Shown: positions 54,276 to 62,927 of the stretch, one piece after another
Layout of the letters: each line of letters begins with the position of its first letter
Position numbering within the stretch: position 1 is the stretch's first letter
Assembly: GCA_963792365.1 (NCBI GenBank)
Contig: CAWBVW010000001.1
Location: 868,001 to 932,000, forward strand
Reading direction: 5' to 3'
Length of the DNA: 64,000 bases
Source of the DNA: JAOUGY01 sp963792365
GTDB taxonomy: Bacteria > Actinomycetota > Acidimicrobiia > Spongiisociales > ZC4RG35
Notes under the pieces: generated by a model
The model's database searches: none
What the model was told of the DNA's origin: nothing
The model's input: only the letters and a program-made list of their open reading frames with translations
Translations under genes and position numbers: made by a program

Positions 54276-55132
54276 GTCGGTCACCAACGCTCATCCGGTG
54301 CACATTCTGCAACACGAGAGGGCCGCGCTCTCGACAGGACGTCATTCCGAGGTGGGTCGGAAAACTCCTCGGTGGCGACGCTCCCTTCTACGAAGACCGC
54401 TCAACGATTGCCGGCGGCGTGTTGCACCCGATCGTCCAATCCCGACCACACCACTCGAAAACGCTGTCAATCATGAAGCTGCGGAACGTGTGTGATGAGT
54501 GCAACACCGGGTGGATGCATGATCTCGAAGAGCGTGCTCGGCCCGTCTTGGCCCCGATTCTCACTAGGAGCGATGCGGTGCTGCACAGCAGTGAGGTCGG
54601 TGTCACCGTCCAATGGGCCTTGAAGACGGCACTCACTTTCGATGCCTGGTTCCGTGATCGAGCGGTCGATGCCCACGTTGGTACGTGCCGATTCCATATC
54701 CTTCAGCGGCCCTGGCCGGGAGTCTTCGTGTGGCTCGCCCGGTATCGATACCCAAGTGAAGGCGTCGTGATGCGGCAAGCACGTTTTCGGCAAGTGAGTG
54801 GTCGATTTCCGACATCAGGTCGAGTCGCCGCCACCGATGTCGTTGTATCCATCCAGCTGGGGAACCTCGCCATCCGCGTCGCAATCCTCGGGGACGGTGG
54901 ATACGGCCAACCCTCCATAGTGAAGCCAGCCGGACACTGGATCCTCGGCCACCCGATGGAGGTGCCCTACAAATGGCCAACGACGCCCGTGAGCAATCGC
55001 GAGCTCGCACAGGCCGCTGGAGCAACGCCGAGACTGCTGATCCCCACCGACGGACCAGTCGAGCGATTCACGATTCGGCTTCCCCGAGGTACGAAGGCGG
55101 TGCGCGCCGGATCTGACGAACCCACGCCCTAG
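54272..55132 (+). CDS. HNH-endonuclease-like zinc protein coupled to Fic
   Basis: This 286-residue protein begins with a zinc-bound beta-beta-alpha core: IRCTFCNTRG (C-x-x-C), QDVIPRWVG with likely Asp/His-equivalent, and NVCDECNTGWMHDLE (C-x-x-C-N). It resembles HNH nucleases found in restriction and toxin contexts. About 190 further residues have no motif I recognise. ATGA overlap with the Fic gene implies a joint unit. A truncated second copy lies at 62281. It is the last gene before the right repeat. Confidence 0.72.
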   Translation: MSRSPTLIRCTFCNTRGPRSRQDVIPRWVGKLLGGDAPFYEDRSTIAGGVLHPIVQSRPHHSKTLSIMKLRNVCDECNTGWMHDLEERARPVLAPILTRSDAVLHSSEVGVTVQWALKTALTFDAWFRDRAVDAHVGTCRFHILQRPWPGVFVWLARYRYPSEGVVMRQARFRQVSGRFPTSGRVAATDVVVSIQLGNLAIRVAILGDGGYGQPSIVKPAGHWILGHPMEVPYKWPTTPVSNRELAQAAGATPRLLIPTDGPVERFTIRLPRGTKAVRAGSDEPTP

Positions 55133-55296
55133 GTCCTCGGCAAGCTCCGGGCGGTCGCAGGGTGCTTGAGCCTTGTCCGTATCTTGTCCGTGAGAGGACG
55201 AGAAACGCTGCAAGATGACACGAACGGACCACAACCGAAATCCTTGATTTCATTGGGTTTCCGGGGGTTTCTCCTGGTCAGCGACGTCGTCAGAAG

Positions 55297-55343
55297 GGGC
55301 TTTTAACCCGTTGGTTGTGGGTTCGAGTCCCACGGGGCCCACG
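55297..55343 (+). repeat. attR: right 47-bp direct repeat
   Basis: It is an exact copy of 45916-45962 (tRNA-Lys 3' part). The 5' half of the tRNA is not present, so this is only an attachment-site remnant. Confidence 0.95.
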
Positions 55344-55591
55344 TCGCTGGCCTTTGGCCAGCTAACGGAGTTCCCTCCGGAAACTCCAGCCCTGCCAGGC
55401 GATTACGAGAGCCGGACTCGAGCGCCATTGGGTTGCCGGGTGTCTGCCCTTCGCTCCGGATCCTGGCTCGTGGGTTTGTCTGTCGGTGTCCATCTGATTC
55501 TGGGGAACGGATCATCGATGGCTCGGGCGAGGGTCCCCGCTCCAGATGGGAACAGGCGTCCGTAGACGTCCATCGGTCGGCGAGCCTGCAA
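55344..55591 (-). pseudogene. Integrase 3'-end remnant 1, next to attR
   Basis: From the repeat outward the sequence parallels that right of the tRNA (45963-46239): CTCCGGAAACTCCAG is shared exactly and much of the following 220 bases is similar. On the minus strand it ends with MDVYGRLFPSGAGTLARA, matching the intact integrase C-terminus MDVYGHLFPSEAESLAQA. Upstream of the Met nothing matches. It is the trace of an older relative that used the same tRNA site. Confidence 0.8.
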
Positions 55592-55721
55592 GCCCGAACG
55601 TCGAGACTCCTGACGGCTTCAGCGGCGCTTCGGACCGGAATCGCTCCTCCGGTCGCGGCACGGGTGGGTGCGGACTGCCTTCGTCGAATCAGCGCACGAA
55701 GACAGTCCGACCTACAACTTC

Positions 55722-56804
55722 CTATCCGCTGACGGCTGCTTGTAGGTAACCGATCAGGTCGGGCACCTTGTTCAGCGTGGTGTGTCCACCCGGATACGAT
55801 GTGAACGAGACATCGAGACCGGCGCCGGCGAGGCGGCTCTCGAGCAGCAGTCCAGAGTCGACCGTGCCGACCGTGCCGTCGTCGAGTTGACCGAGCCGCT
55901 CGAGATCGGCGCCGATCGATCCATCGGGATCACGGAGCGCGAACCAGTCGGCACCGGTGACGTCGACCTGTCTCGGGGGTATCCCATCCTCAGCCACCCA
56001 CAGGAAGAACCTTGCGTCCAGATCCGATGGCCAGCGGCTGGGATCGATCATCGAGGCGAGCTCCTGCTGAGCCCCAGCTTGATCGGTCTGAAAGACGGCG
56101 TCGAAGTTCTCCGAGTAGAGGAGGTACTCGCCGTCGCCCAGCACGACGCCGGTGGCGGCGGTGAGCGGCTCGTCGACCATGCATCCATCGATCGGTTCGA
56201 GGATTGGCTGGAGGGATGCGAAGAGCGTCGGCCCCACACCTGCCGAGAACCCGTACAGGACCGTTCGTGATGGGTCGCCACCGACCTGGCGGGCGTGCTG
56301 CTGGGCGAATGCCACCGCGCAACTCGCCTCCCTTCTCCAGAGGGTGAACGAATCGAGGGTCACCGGGAAGGAGTGCTCGTCGACCCAAGTTGGTGCGAAC
56401 ACGATCATCCCCTCGGTGGCAGCCGCCGCGGCGATGGCGGCGTTGGTGTCGTCGTCCTTCGTACCGAGCCCGTGAAACGCCATGACCACGGGCCAGGGCC
56501 CTTCGCCCACCGGGGTGTAGATGTCCATGGATATGTCGCGGCCGTCGACCGTCATGTAGACGACATCGGACGTCTCGATGAATCGTTCGGTTGGCGGTGC
56601 GACCGTGGACGACGACGTACTTGGCACCGTTTCAGTCGTCGACGACACGGGAGCGGCCGCTGTCGTCGGTGTGACCGGGGGCGGGGGCGACGCTTCGGTC
56701 ACCGGTGAAGTGTCGGAAATGGCCGCCGACCCACAGGCAGCGACGGTCAAGGCGACAGCCGCGGCGATCGCCGTCGTCCGTTGCCCTTTTCCTGCATGCT
56801 TCAT
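55722..56804 (-). CDS. Lipoprotein alpha/beta hydrolase (dienelactone-hydrolase-like)
   Basis: This 360-residue protein has lipobox LTVAAC (Cys24) and a Thr/Pro/Ser-rich linker to about residue 70. A hydrolase domain follows: MAFHGLGTKDDD (oxyanion region), nucleophile elbow YGFSAGVGP, and the final His in YPGGHTTLN. It is expected on the outer face of the membrane. The start at 56804 gives the signal, with AAAGGG ahead. It is divergent from the receptor-regulator gene across 137 bases and may be under its control. Confidence 0.85.
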   Translation of the reverse strand: MKHAGKGQRTTAIAAAVALTVAACGSAAISDTSPVTEASPPPPVTPTTAAAPVSSTTETVPSTSSSTVAPPTERFIETSDVVYMTVDGRDISMDIYTPVGEGPWPVVMAFHGLGTKDDDTNAAIAAAAATEGMIVFAPTWVDEHSFPVTLDSFTLWRREASCAVAFAQQHARQVGGDPSRTVLYGFSAGVGPTLFASLQPILEPIDGCMVDEPLTAATGVVLGDGEYLLYSENFDAVFQTDQAGAQQELASMIDPSRWPSDLDARFFLWVAEDGIPPRQVDVTGADWFALRDPDGSIGADLERLGQLDDGTVGTVDSGLLLESRLAGAGLDVSFTSYPGGHTTLNKVPDLIGYLQAAVSG

Positions 56805-56941
56805 GAGGTGATCCCTTTCTGTTCTCGCCGCGTCCTGGCTGGACCGGCTGACCTCGGAGCAGCATGAGGGACTGGGCTTAAGGGATCGTGACCTCCACGT
56901 AGAGTCGTGCATTAACAACTTTGCAACCCGTGGTGAGTGAT

Positions 56942-59900
56942 ATGCCCAGGATGGAGTTCCAAGCGCTTGGCCCGCTGGCGGTGTATCGCGACGGCGACGC
57001 AGTGGACCTCGGATCGCCGAAACAGAAAGCGGTGTTGGCGCTGCTACTCATGCACGCCAACCAGCCAGTGGCGACTGATCGGATCATCGAGGAGATCTGG
57101 GGCGACGACAGTGATGGGAAGATCAACGCCCTGCGCGTCTACGTGTCGCGGTTGCGGTCGGCCCTGGAGCCCGACCGGGGGCGAGGCGGGAGCTCCGTCC
57201 TCGAGACCAGCGGGAACGGATACCGGTTGGCGGTCGAGCCCGATCACTTCGACGTGGCCCGCTTCGAGCGGGAGCTCGCCAGGGCACGGCCGCTTCGAGG
57301 AGAGGACCCGGCCGGAACTGCGGAGGTCCTGGCGTCGGCGCTGAGCCTCTGGCGAGGTCCGGCGTACGCCGACTTCGCCTACGACAACTTCGCTCAGGTG
57401 GAGCGGGCCCGCCTACACGAGGCGCGCGTCGTGGCCTACGAGGACCGTATCGAGTCCGACTTGGCGCGGGGTCTGTCAGGCGAGCTGGTCAGCGAGCTCG
57501 AAGTGCTGCGTGACGAGCATCCGCTACGGGAACGCCTCGTGAGCCATCAGGCGCTGGCGCTCTACCGATCGGGCCGCCCCGCCGACGCCCTCCGGGCCAT
57601 CGAACGATTCCGTCGCAACCTCGGTGGCGAGCTTGGCCTCGACCCTTCGCCTGGCCTGCTTCGTCTCGAAGAGCAGATTCTGCTCCACGATCCCGCGATC
57701 CAACCCCGACATGGTGCGGCTGGTCGGGACAGGCCGAGAACAGAGGTTGCCAACCCCTTCAAGGGTCTCAGAGCCTTCACCAGCGACGACGCTCCGAACT
57801 TCTTCGGGCGGAATGCCCTGGTCGCAGAATTGCTGCGCGTCATCGGCCAGGGTCAGCGGCTGGTCGCAGTCATGGGCGCCAGTGGTTCCGGGAAGTCGAG
57901 CGTCGTCAACGCCGGGCTGCTTCCGGCATTGGCCAAGGGTGCCCTCACGGGTTCCGATCTCTGGCTGGTGGCGAACATGATGCCCGGCGCCCACCCTTTC
58001 GCAGAGCTCGAGGTAGCGCTCCTCCGCACGATCATCGACCCCCCTGACAGCCTGGACGAACAACTCCGGGACGGCGACGCCGGATTCATCCGAGCGGCCT
58101 TGCGGATACTCCCTGACAACGACAGCCATCTGCTGCTGGTGATCGACCAGTTCGAAGAGCTGTTCACGCTGGTCGATGACGCCGTCCGTCGTCGGTTCCT
58201 GTCGAACCTGGTCGCCGCGGTCGACGATCCCCACGAGCGCGTCACTGTTGTGATCACCCTGCGGGCCGACTTCTACGATCGGCCGCTCCAGCACCCCGAG
58301 TTCGGGGCCAGGCTCGGGGCAGGGGTCGTCAACGTCACGCCCATGACGGCCGAGGAGTTGGAGGAGGCCGCCCTCGAGCCTGCCCGGCAGGTGGGTGTCG
58401 GCTTCGAGCCGGCGCTACTGGGACAACTCATCTCAGACGTCGGGAGCCAGCCGAGCGCGCTGCCTCTCTTCCAGTACACGATGACGGAGCTATTCGACCG
58501 TCGCGGTGGAGACACGCTTCTGGCCTCGTCCTACAGAGCGATGGGGGGCGTCGAAGGAGCGCTCCAACGACGCGCCACCGACTTGTACGAGCAGCTCGAT
58601 CCGGCCGAGCAGGAGGCAGCACGCCAGCTGTTCTTACGGCTCGTGACGGTGTCGGAGCACGACAAGAGGACCCGGCGCCGCGTGGCGGCGAGGGAGATCG
58701 TGTCGCTGGTCGACGACACGGTGACGATGTACGCCGTGTTGAAGAAGTTCGGCGACCACCGGCTGCTTTCCTTCGACGCCGATCCCCTGACCGGGGCGCC
58801 CACCGTCGAGGTTGCGCATGAATCACTGCTCACGGCATGGCCAACCCTGGCCGGATGGATCGACGACAGCCGGGATGATCTTCGTCGGCATGTCAGCCTC
58901 ACCGTGGCACTACGGGAGTGGCAGCTCGCCGACCACGACCCGAACTACCTGATGACGGGCGCCCGTCTCTCCGAATACGAGGCATGGAGTCGGACCTCCC
59001 AAGTGTCGCTCAACTGCGCCGAACGTGCCTACCTCGACGCCGGTGCCGCCAAACGAGCCGAGGAACGCCACATCGAGGAGAAGCAGCGTCGGCGAGAGAC
59101 CAGATCCCGTCGGCGGATGTGGGCATTGATCGCCGTGATGGCGAGCGCCCTCGGCGTCGCTGCGCTCGTGCTCACTGGTGTCTTCGCCAGCGAAACGCCG
59201 GAAGTGATGTTCTTCGCCAACCGGCTGGATGACCAGTGGTTTGCCAATGTCGGGTCGGGTCTCGACCGGGCCGAGCGCGAGCTCGACATGGAACTGGTTG
59301 ACGTGACATGGGCGGTCGATCCCGTGGCGGAGTTTCGGCAGCTCGCGGCGTCGGGTGCCCAGTTCATCGTCGTCAGCGATGACGTGTTCATAGAGGTGGA
59401 CCCGTCGGTGCTGGCTGACCATCCCGACGTCCAATTCGGCATCATCGAAGGGACGGCGAGCGCAGACAACGTGACCTCGGTCGAGTTCGCCAACGAGGAG
59501 GGGGCGTTCCTCGCCGGGGTGGCCGCCGCCTCCAAGAGCGAGACGGGCATCGTCGGATTCATCGGGGGAAGGAAGGAGCCGGAAGTCGAGGCGTTCCGTG
59601 CCGGATTCGAGGCGGGCGTGCAATCGGTTGATCCGCGGACCGAGGTGCTCGCCGTGTATGTCGATCAGTTCAACGAGATCAACGGTTTCGGCCGGCCCGA
59701 CCTTGGAGAGGCCAGAGCGCGTGCTCTCTACCAAAGAGGGGCCGACGTGCTGTTCGCGGCGGCCGGGACCTCGGGGCACGGCATGTTCTCCGCGGCCGTA
59801 GCCGAGTCCGAGGCGCTGGGACGGGACCTGTGGGCGATCGGCGTCGACAACGACCAATGGTTCGAAGTGGAGCCCGAACAACAACAGCACGTGCTCACGT

Positions 59901-60790
59901 CCATAGTGAAACGGGGCGACCTCGCCGCGTACCGCCTGGTCGAGCACATGCTGAACGGCGGGCCGACCGGCGTCGCTTTCCGGATGGGACTCGCCGAGGG
60001 TGGCATGGCCTATTCAACCCAGAGCGACGCCCTGACCTCTGACATCGTCGCCAGGCTGGACGACGCGATCGTCGACATCTCCGAGAGCCGGATCACGGCG
60101 CCGCCGGCCCCGACCGGTCCGACGCTGACCGTCGACTACCAGGGGAACGAAATTGTGGCGCCGCGAGGCATAGACGGTCTGGACCTGCGAGTTGCGATCG
60201 AACCGGGTACCTACCAAGTCGATGCACTCGGTGTGCCAATCGCCATCAATCTCGGTCCGGAGTGGTGGGTCCTCGACAACATCGAGGGCGCCACCGGGTT
60301 CGGGCACCCGGAGTCCAGCGGCCACGGGGATCGTGAGGTGTGGTTCTTCCGCCCGACCCTTCTTGCGGACCCGACCCAGCCCGGGGCCGACGTCCAAGAC
60401 CAGGTGTGGTGGCCCTTGGAGGACATCGACGGCTGGCTCGAGGCACTGGTCGACGGCATCGTGACCGGAGACCCGCAGGAGGTGGAGGTCGGTGGTCGGC
60501 CCGCCACCTACTTCGAGGCCGAGGTGACCGACCCCGACGTCTGCGGCCCGTTCCAACATTGCGCGGGCTTCGTCATCAACACGTTCCTCGGCCCCAGCCA
60601 GGTCAGCGCCTGGTCATTCGAGCCGGGCGTACATCACAGAGTGTGGTGGATCGACGCCGGGGACCAACCGCCGCTCGTCATCATCGCCGCAGACTTCACC
60701 GGCGACCATGATTTCGGGAAGGCGGTCGACGAACTGCTCGATGGACTCGTCATCGGCGAGTTCGGCCCACACCCGGTCGACGCTGGGTAG
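56942..60790 (+). CDS. Membrane-spanning SARP-STAND-BMP receptor/regulator
   Basis: This 1282-residue multidomain protein begins with an OmpR-type winged helix (FQALGPLAVYRDGDAV, then NALRVYVSRLRSAL) at residues 5-95. A bacterial transcriptional-activator (BTAD) helical domain follows to about 250. A STAND ATPase runs from about 270 (NPFKGLRAFTSDDAPNFFGR), with Walker A GASGSGKSS near 313 and Walker B LLLVIDQFEELF near 400, to about 700. A basic stretch and one transmembrane helix (WALIAVMASALGVAALVLTG) follow at 727-750. A BMP/PnrA-type substrate-binding domain (EVMFFANRLDDQWF, GIVGFIGGRKEPEVEAFRAGF, LFAAAGTSGHG) covers 754-1030. A further outer domain of about 220 residues follows. Start choice among GTG 56930/56933 and ATG 56942/56951 is open; 56942 has GGTGAG ahead. 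An outside ligand would switch DNA binding directly. Confidence 0.88.
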   Translation: MPRMEFQALGPLAVYRDGDAVDLGSPKQKAVLALLLMHANQPVATDRIIEEIWGDDSDGKINALRVYVSRLRSALEPDRGRGGSSVLETSGNGYRLAVEPDHFDVARFERELARARPLRGEDPAGTAEVLASALSLWRGPAYADFAYDNFAQVERARLHEARVVAYEDRIESDLARGLSGELVSELEVLRDEHPLRERLVSHQALALYRSGRPADALRAIERFRRNLGGELGLDPSPGLLRLEEQILLHDPAIQPRHGAAGRDRPRTEVANPFKGLRAFTSDDAPNFFGRNALVAELLRVIGQGQRLVAVMGASGSGKSSVVNAGLLPALAKGALTGSDLWLVANMMPGAHPFAELEVALLRTIIDPPDSLDEQLRDGDAGFIRAALRILPDNDSHLLLVIDQFEELFTLVDDAVRRRFLSNLVAAVDDPHERVTVVITLRADFYDRPLQHPEFGARLGAGVVNVTPMTAEELEEAALEPARQVGVGFEPALLGQLISDVGSQPSALPLFQYTMTELFDRRGGDTLLASSYRAMGGVEGALQRRATDLYEQLDPAEQEAARQLFLRLVTVSEHDKRTRRRVAAREIVSLVDDTVTMYAVLKKFGDHRLLSFDADPLTGAPTVEVAHESLLTAWPTLAGWIDDSRDDLRRHVSLTVALREWQLADHDPNYLMTGARLSEYEAWSRTSQVSLNCAERAYLDAGAAKRAEERHIEEKQRRRETRSRRRMWALIAVMASALGVAALVLTGVFASETPEVMFFANRLDDQWFANVGSGLDRAERELDMELVDVTWAVDPVAEFRQLAASGAQFIVVSDDVFIEVDPSVLADHPDVQFGIIEGTASADNVTSVEFANEEGAFLAGVAAASKSETGIVGFIGGRKEPEVEAFRAGFEAGVQSVDPRTEVLAVYVDQFNEINGFGRPDLGEARARALYQRGADVLFAAAGTSGHGMFSAAVAESEALGRDLWAIGVDNDQWFEVEPEQQQHVLTSIVKRGDLAAYRLVEHMLNGGPTGVAFRMGLAEGGMAYSTQSDALTSDIVARLDDAIVDISESRITAPPAPTGPTLTVDYQGNEIVAPRGIDGLDLRVAIEPGTYQVDALGVPIAINLGPEWWVLDNIEGATGFGHPESSGHGDREVWFFRPTLLADPTQPGADVQDQVWWPLEDIDGWLEALVDGIVTGDPQEVEVGGRPATYFEAEVTDPDVCGPFQHCAGFVINTFLGPSQVSAWSFEPGVHHRVWWIDAGDQPPLVIIAADFTGDHDFGKAVDELLDGLVIGEFGPHPVDAG

Positions 60791-60811
60791 TCCCGGCGGA
60801 TGCGGCGCTGG

Positions 60812-61017
60812 TGTCGCGCACCCTCGCAAGACCCTGGCTCCCCCGGTCTTGTCCGCCGGTCGTCCTCTGACGCTGCGCATGGAGCGGCGTCGACGAGGAG
60901 TCGGTGCCCGTACCAGAGCAGCAGGAGTCTGCACCGGGTGCGACTCCTCACCCGCTTGCTGTGAATGTGTTCGCTTCGGACCGAACAGGTGGCCGAAGTC
61001 ATCCATCGTCACCGGAT
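60812..61017 (-). pseudogene. Integrase 3'-end remnant 2
   Basis: The minus-strand reading VTMDDFGHLFGPK followed by HSQQAG parallels the intact integrase end VTMDVYGHLFPSE...SLAQAG. The catalytic Tyr position reads Phe. The flank below parallels 46040-46145 (shared blocks CTGGCT, TTGTCCG, GTCGGTGCCCG). It starts at nearly the same codon as remnant 1. No copy of the 47-bp repeat is visible beside it. Confidence 0.65.
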
Positions 61018-61141
61018 GATGCCTCCGGACGTTCGTCACTTGTGTGGTTGCCACGAGGGTTGTGCTGGCCCTGCAGATTCAGCGGAACCAGGCTGAGACC
61101 GGTGGGGTACTCTCGAATCTCAGTCGACGAAGGGCAATGCC

Positions 61142-61696
61142 GTGCTTCGGGGCAACGGAATCGAATTGCGGCTCGTCCGGGAGGGCGACCTGGGGACCCT
61201 GTACAACCTTCTGACAGATCTCGGCACGAGGGGCAGCTACTTCCCGCTCGGGGTGATGAGCGAAACCCGCCTGCGCGCCGAGTTCAACGAGAACGGCTTC
61301 TGGGATCAAGAAGAGGGCATGCTGCTGATCGTCGACCATGAGGATCAGATCGTTGGAGAAATCGAATACTTCCCGATCATCCACTATCTGCAGGGCTACG
61401 AGATCTCCTACCAGCTGTTCGGAACACAGCACTCAGGAAAAGGACACGCCACCGAAGCGGTCGATCTGTTGGTCCGCTACCTCTTCGGACGCAAACGGGT
61501 CAATCGTATGCAACTGAACATCCACCCTGACAACGCTGCCTCGAAGAGAGTGGCGGAGAAATGCGGCTTCACCTTCGAGGGGTTGATGCGGGGTTGTTGG
61601 TTCCACCAAGGTGAATACCACGACTTGGAAGTCTGGTCGCTGCTCAGGGCCGAATCCCAAGCCCGAGTGACGGCCGACAGATCAACCGCTGGTTGA
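61142..61696 (+). CDS. GNAT-family N-acetyltransferase (RimJ/RimL type)
   Basis: This 184-residue protein is a single GNAT fold: ELRLVREGDLGTLYNLL, VGEIEYFPI, ISYQLFGTQHSGKGHATEAV (acetyl-CoA pyrophosphate loop, variant of Q/R-x-x-G-x-G/A), and LNIHPDNAASKRVAEKCGF. It starts at GTG 61142 with AAGGG ahead. It resembles ribosomal-protein or aminoglycoside-type acetyltransferases; the target is unknown. It lies between integrase remnant 2 and the duplicated Fic/HNH segment, so it is probably cargo of an old element. Confidence 0.87.
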   Translation: MLRGNGIELRLVREGDLGTLYNLLTDLGTRGSYFPLGVMSETRLRAEFNENGFWDQEEGMLLIVDHEDQIVGEIEYFPIIHYLQGYEISYQLFGTQHSGKGHATEAVDLLVRYLFGRKRVNRMQLNIHPDNAASKRVAEKCGFTFEGLMRGCWFHQGEYHDLEVWSLLRAESQARVTADRSTAG

Positions 61697-62136
61697 GTGG
61701 CTGACCGCTCTGCAACATGACGAGCCCCCCGTGCGTCGGCGAGTTCACGGCCCGAGCGGATCCCGCCCAGGGCGGGGCGGAGGGGCTGGCGTCCATCAGG
61801 GTCAAACGAGCGGAGTGGAGACGTAACGCTTCGTCGACATCGAGCATCAGATCCGAAGGACAGTCCCGATCCCGTGCAACACACGTTCTGCGGATACGGA
61901 CCGAACCTGCCCTGCCTGAGCTTTCGGGCCACGCTCTAGGTCGGACTCTCTAGCGCGGATGAGCACCTGGAACGGATAGACGCGATCGATACTGGTGGTA
62001 ATCGGGACGACGTCACTGCGCCACGTTCTGCTTGGCAGTTGTCGTGTTGGCCGGGCCGGCTCGTGCCGGATCGACAGCCACGCCCGAATCTCGCCACGCA
62101 GAACCAGCGGCGCGTCAGCCTGGCGCCGCAGTACAT
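61697..62136. other. 440-bp stretch without recognised gene
   Basis: It lies between the acetyltransferase and the duplicated segment. Short open frames on both strands lack start signals and motifs. It is probably eroded element sequence. Confidence 0.45.
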
Positions 62137-62610
62137 CGACGTCCCCACCCGAGCCGAACTCCTGGCAGAGATCACCGGCCAACAACGAAATCGCATCTGT
62201 CTCGCACGAGGAGTCCAGGACGCGGTCTACGGGGCACCAACCGACCGTCATCCCGGACAGGAATCGGCTTCCCAACACGGATGAGTCGGTCGCCAACGCT
62301 CATCCAGTGCACATTCTGCAACACGAGAGAACCGCGCTCTCGCGAGGACGTCATTCCGAGGTGGGTCGGAAGACTCCTCGGTGGCGACGCGCCCTTCTAC
62401 GAAGACCGCTCAACGACTGCCGGCGGCGTGTTGCACCCGATCGTCCAGTACCGACCACACCACTCGAAAACGCTGTCAGTCATGAAGCTGCGGAACGTGT
62501 GTGATGAGTGCAATACCGGGTGGATGCACGATCTCGAAGAGCGTGCTCGGCCCGTCCTGGCCCCGATTCTCACTAGGAGCGATGCGGTGCTGCACAGCGG
62601 TGGCGTCGGT
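62137..62610 (+). pseudogene. Truncated duplicate of the Fic 3' end and HNH-like 5' end
   Basis: Colinear without gaps with 54128-54601 (constant offset 8009) and nearly identical. It has the last ~50 Fic codons (stop at 62282-62284), the ATGA overlap, and the first ~110 codons of the HNH-like protein from ATG 62281, including CTFCNTRE, EDVIPRWVG and NVCDECNTGWM. After 62610 similarity ends abruptly, though the frame stays open to 62856 by chance. Changes relative to the other copy are scattered substitutions. Confidence 0.9.
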
Positions 62611-62880
62611 CGGCGTCAAGCTTCACTTGCGCCTCGATCATGTCCGCTGTCGGGGATGATCGGTGCCAGACGCATCCTGGCACCGATCGCCTTCACCGCC
62701 CGGGACAAACGGCCCCACAGTGGCGGTCGAAGTCGTTGTGGTCGAGTGGGCGCGACTGGCGACGACCGCCATCGAGATCCTCTCTCGATGAGACGTCCAC
62801 CGTCCGCATCGCAGCGACACGCGTCTTCGATCGAACCGATCGCCTCCGCATCTTGACGCTCCCGCCAACGTGCAAAGAAG
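62611..62880. other. 270-bp stretch after the duplicated segment, no recognised gene
   Basis: Short frames on both strands show no known motif. It separates the old element material from chromosomal genes. Confidence 0.4.
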
Positions 62881-62913
62881 CGGCTCCGGAGGAGGCATTT
62901 ACCTCCGGAGCCG
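62881..62913 (-). terminator. Terminator of the minus-strand secreted-protein gene
   Basis: A 12-bp perfect stem (62881-62892 with 62902-62913) has a 9-base loop. On the minus strand it lies 14 bases after the stop and is followed by a T-rich CTTCTTTG. Confidence 0.75.
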
Positions 62914-62927
62914 CCTTCGAAGGTGGA

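Larger units (their letters stand above)
45916..55343. mobile_element. Integrative element in tRNA-Lys, 9.4 kb
   Basis: The element is flanked by identical 47-bp copies of the tRNA-Lys 3' part. The integrase gene lies next to the left end, reading toward the tRNA, with an excisionase-like gene just upstream. Cargo: a TIR-like effector with partner, SEC-C protein, DUF433 protein, lipoprotein, two HTH proteins, Fic and HNH-like proteins. No replication, conjugation or phage structural genes are seen, so it is an integrative element that either moves with helpers or is trimmed down. It carries an AT-richer stretch (about 47480-47530) unlike the flanks. Confidence 0.92.

Noticed and set aside
55297..55343. 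Second tRNA gene
   Set aside because: Only the anticodon loop to 3' end is present; the acceptor 5' strand and D arm are missing, so it is an attachment-site copy.
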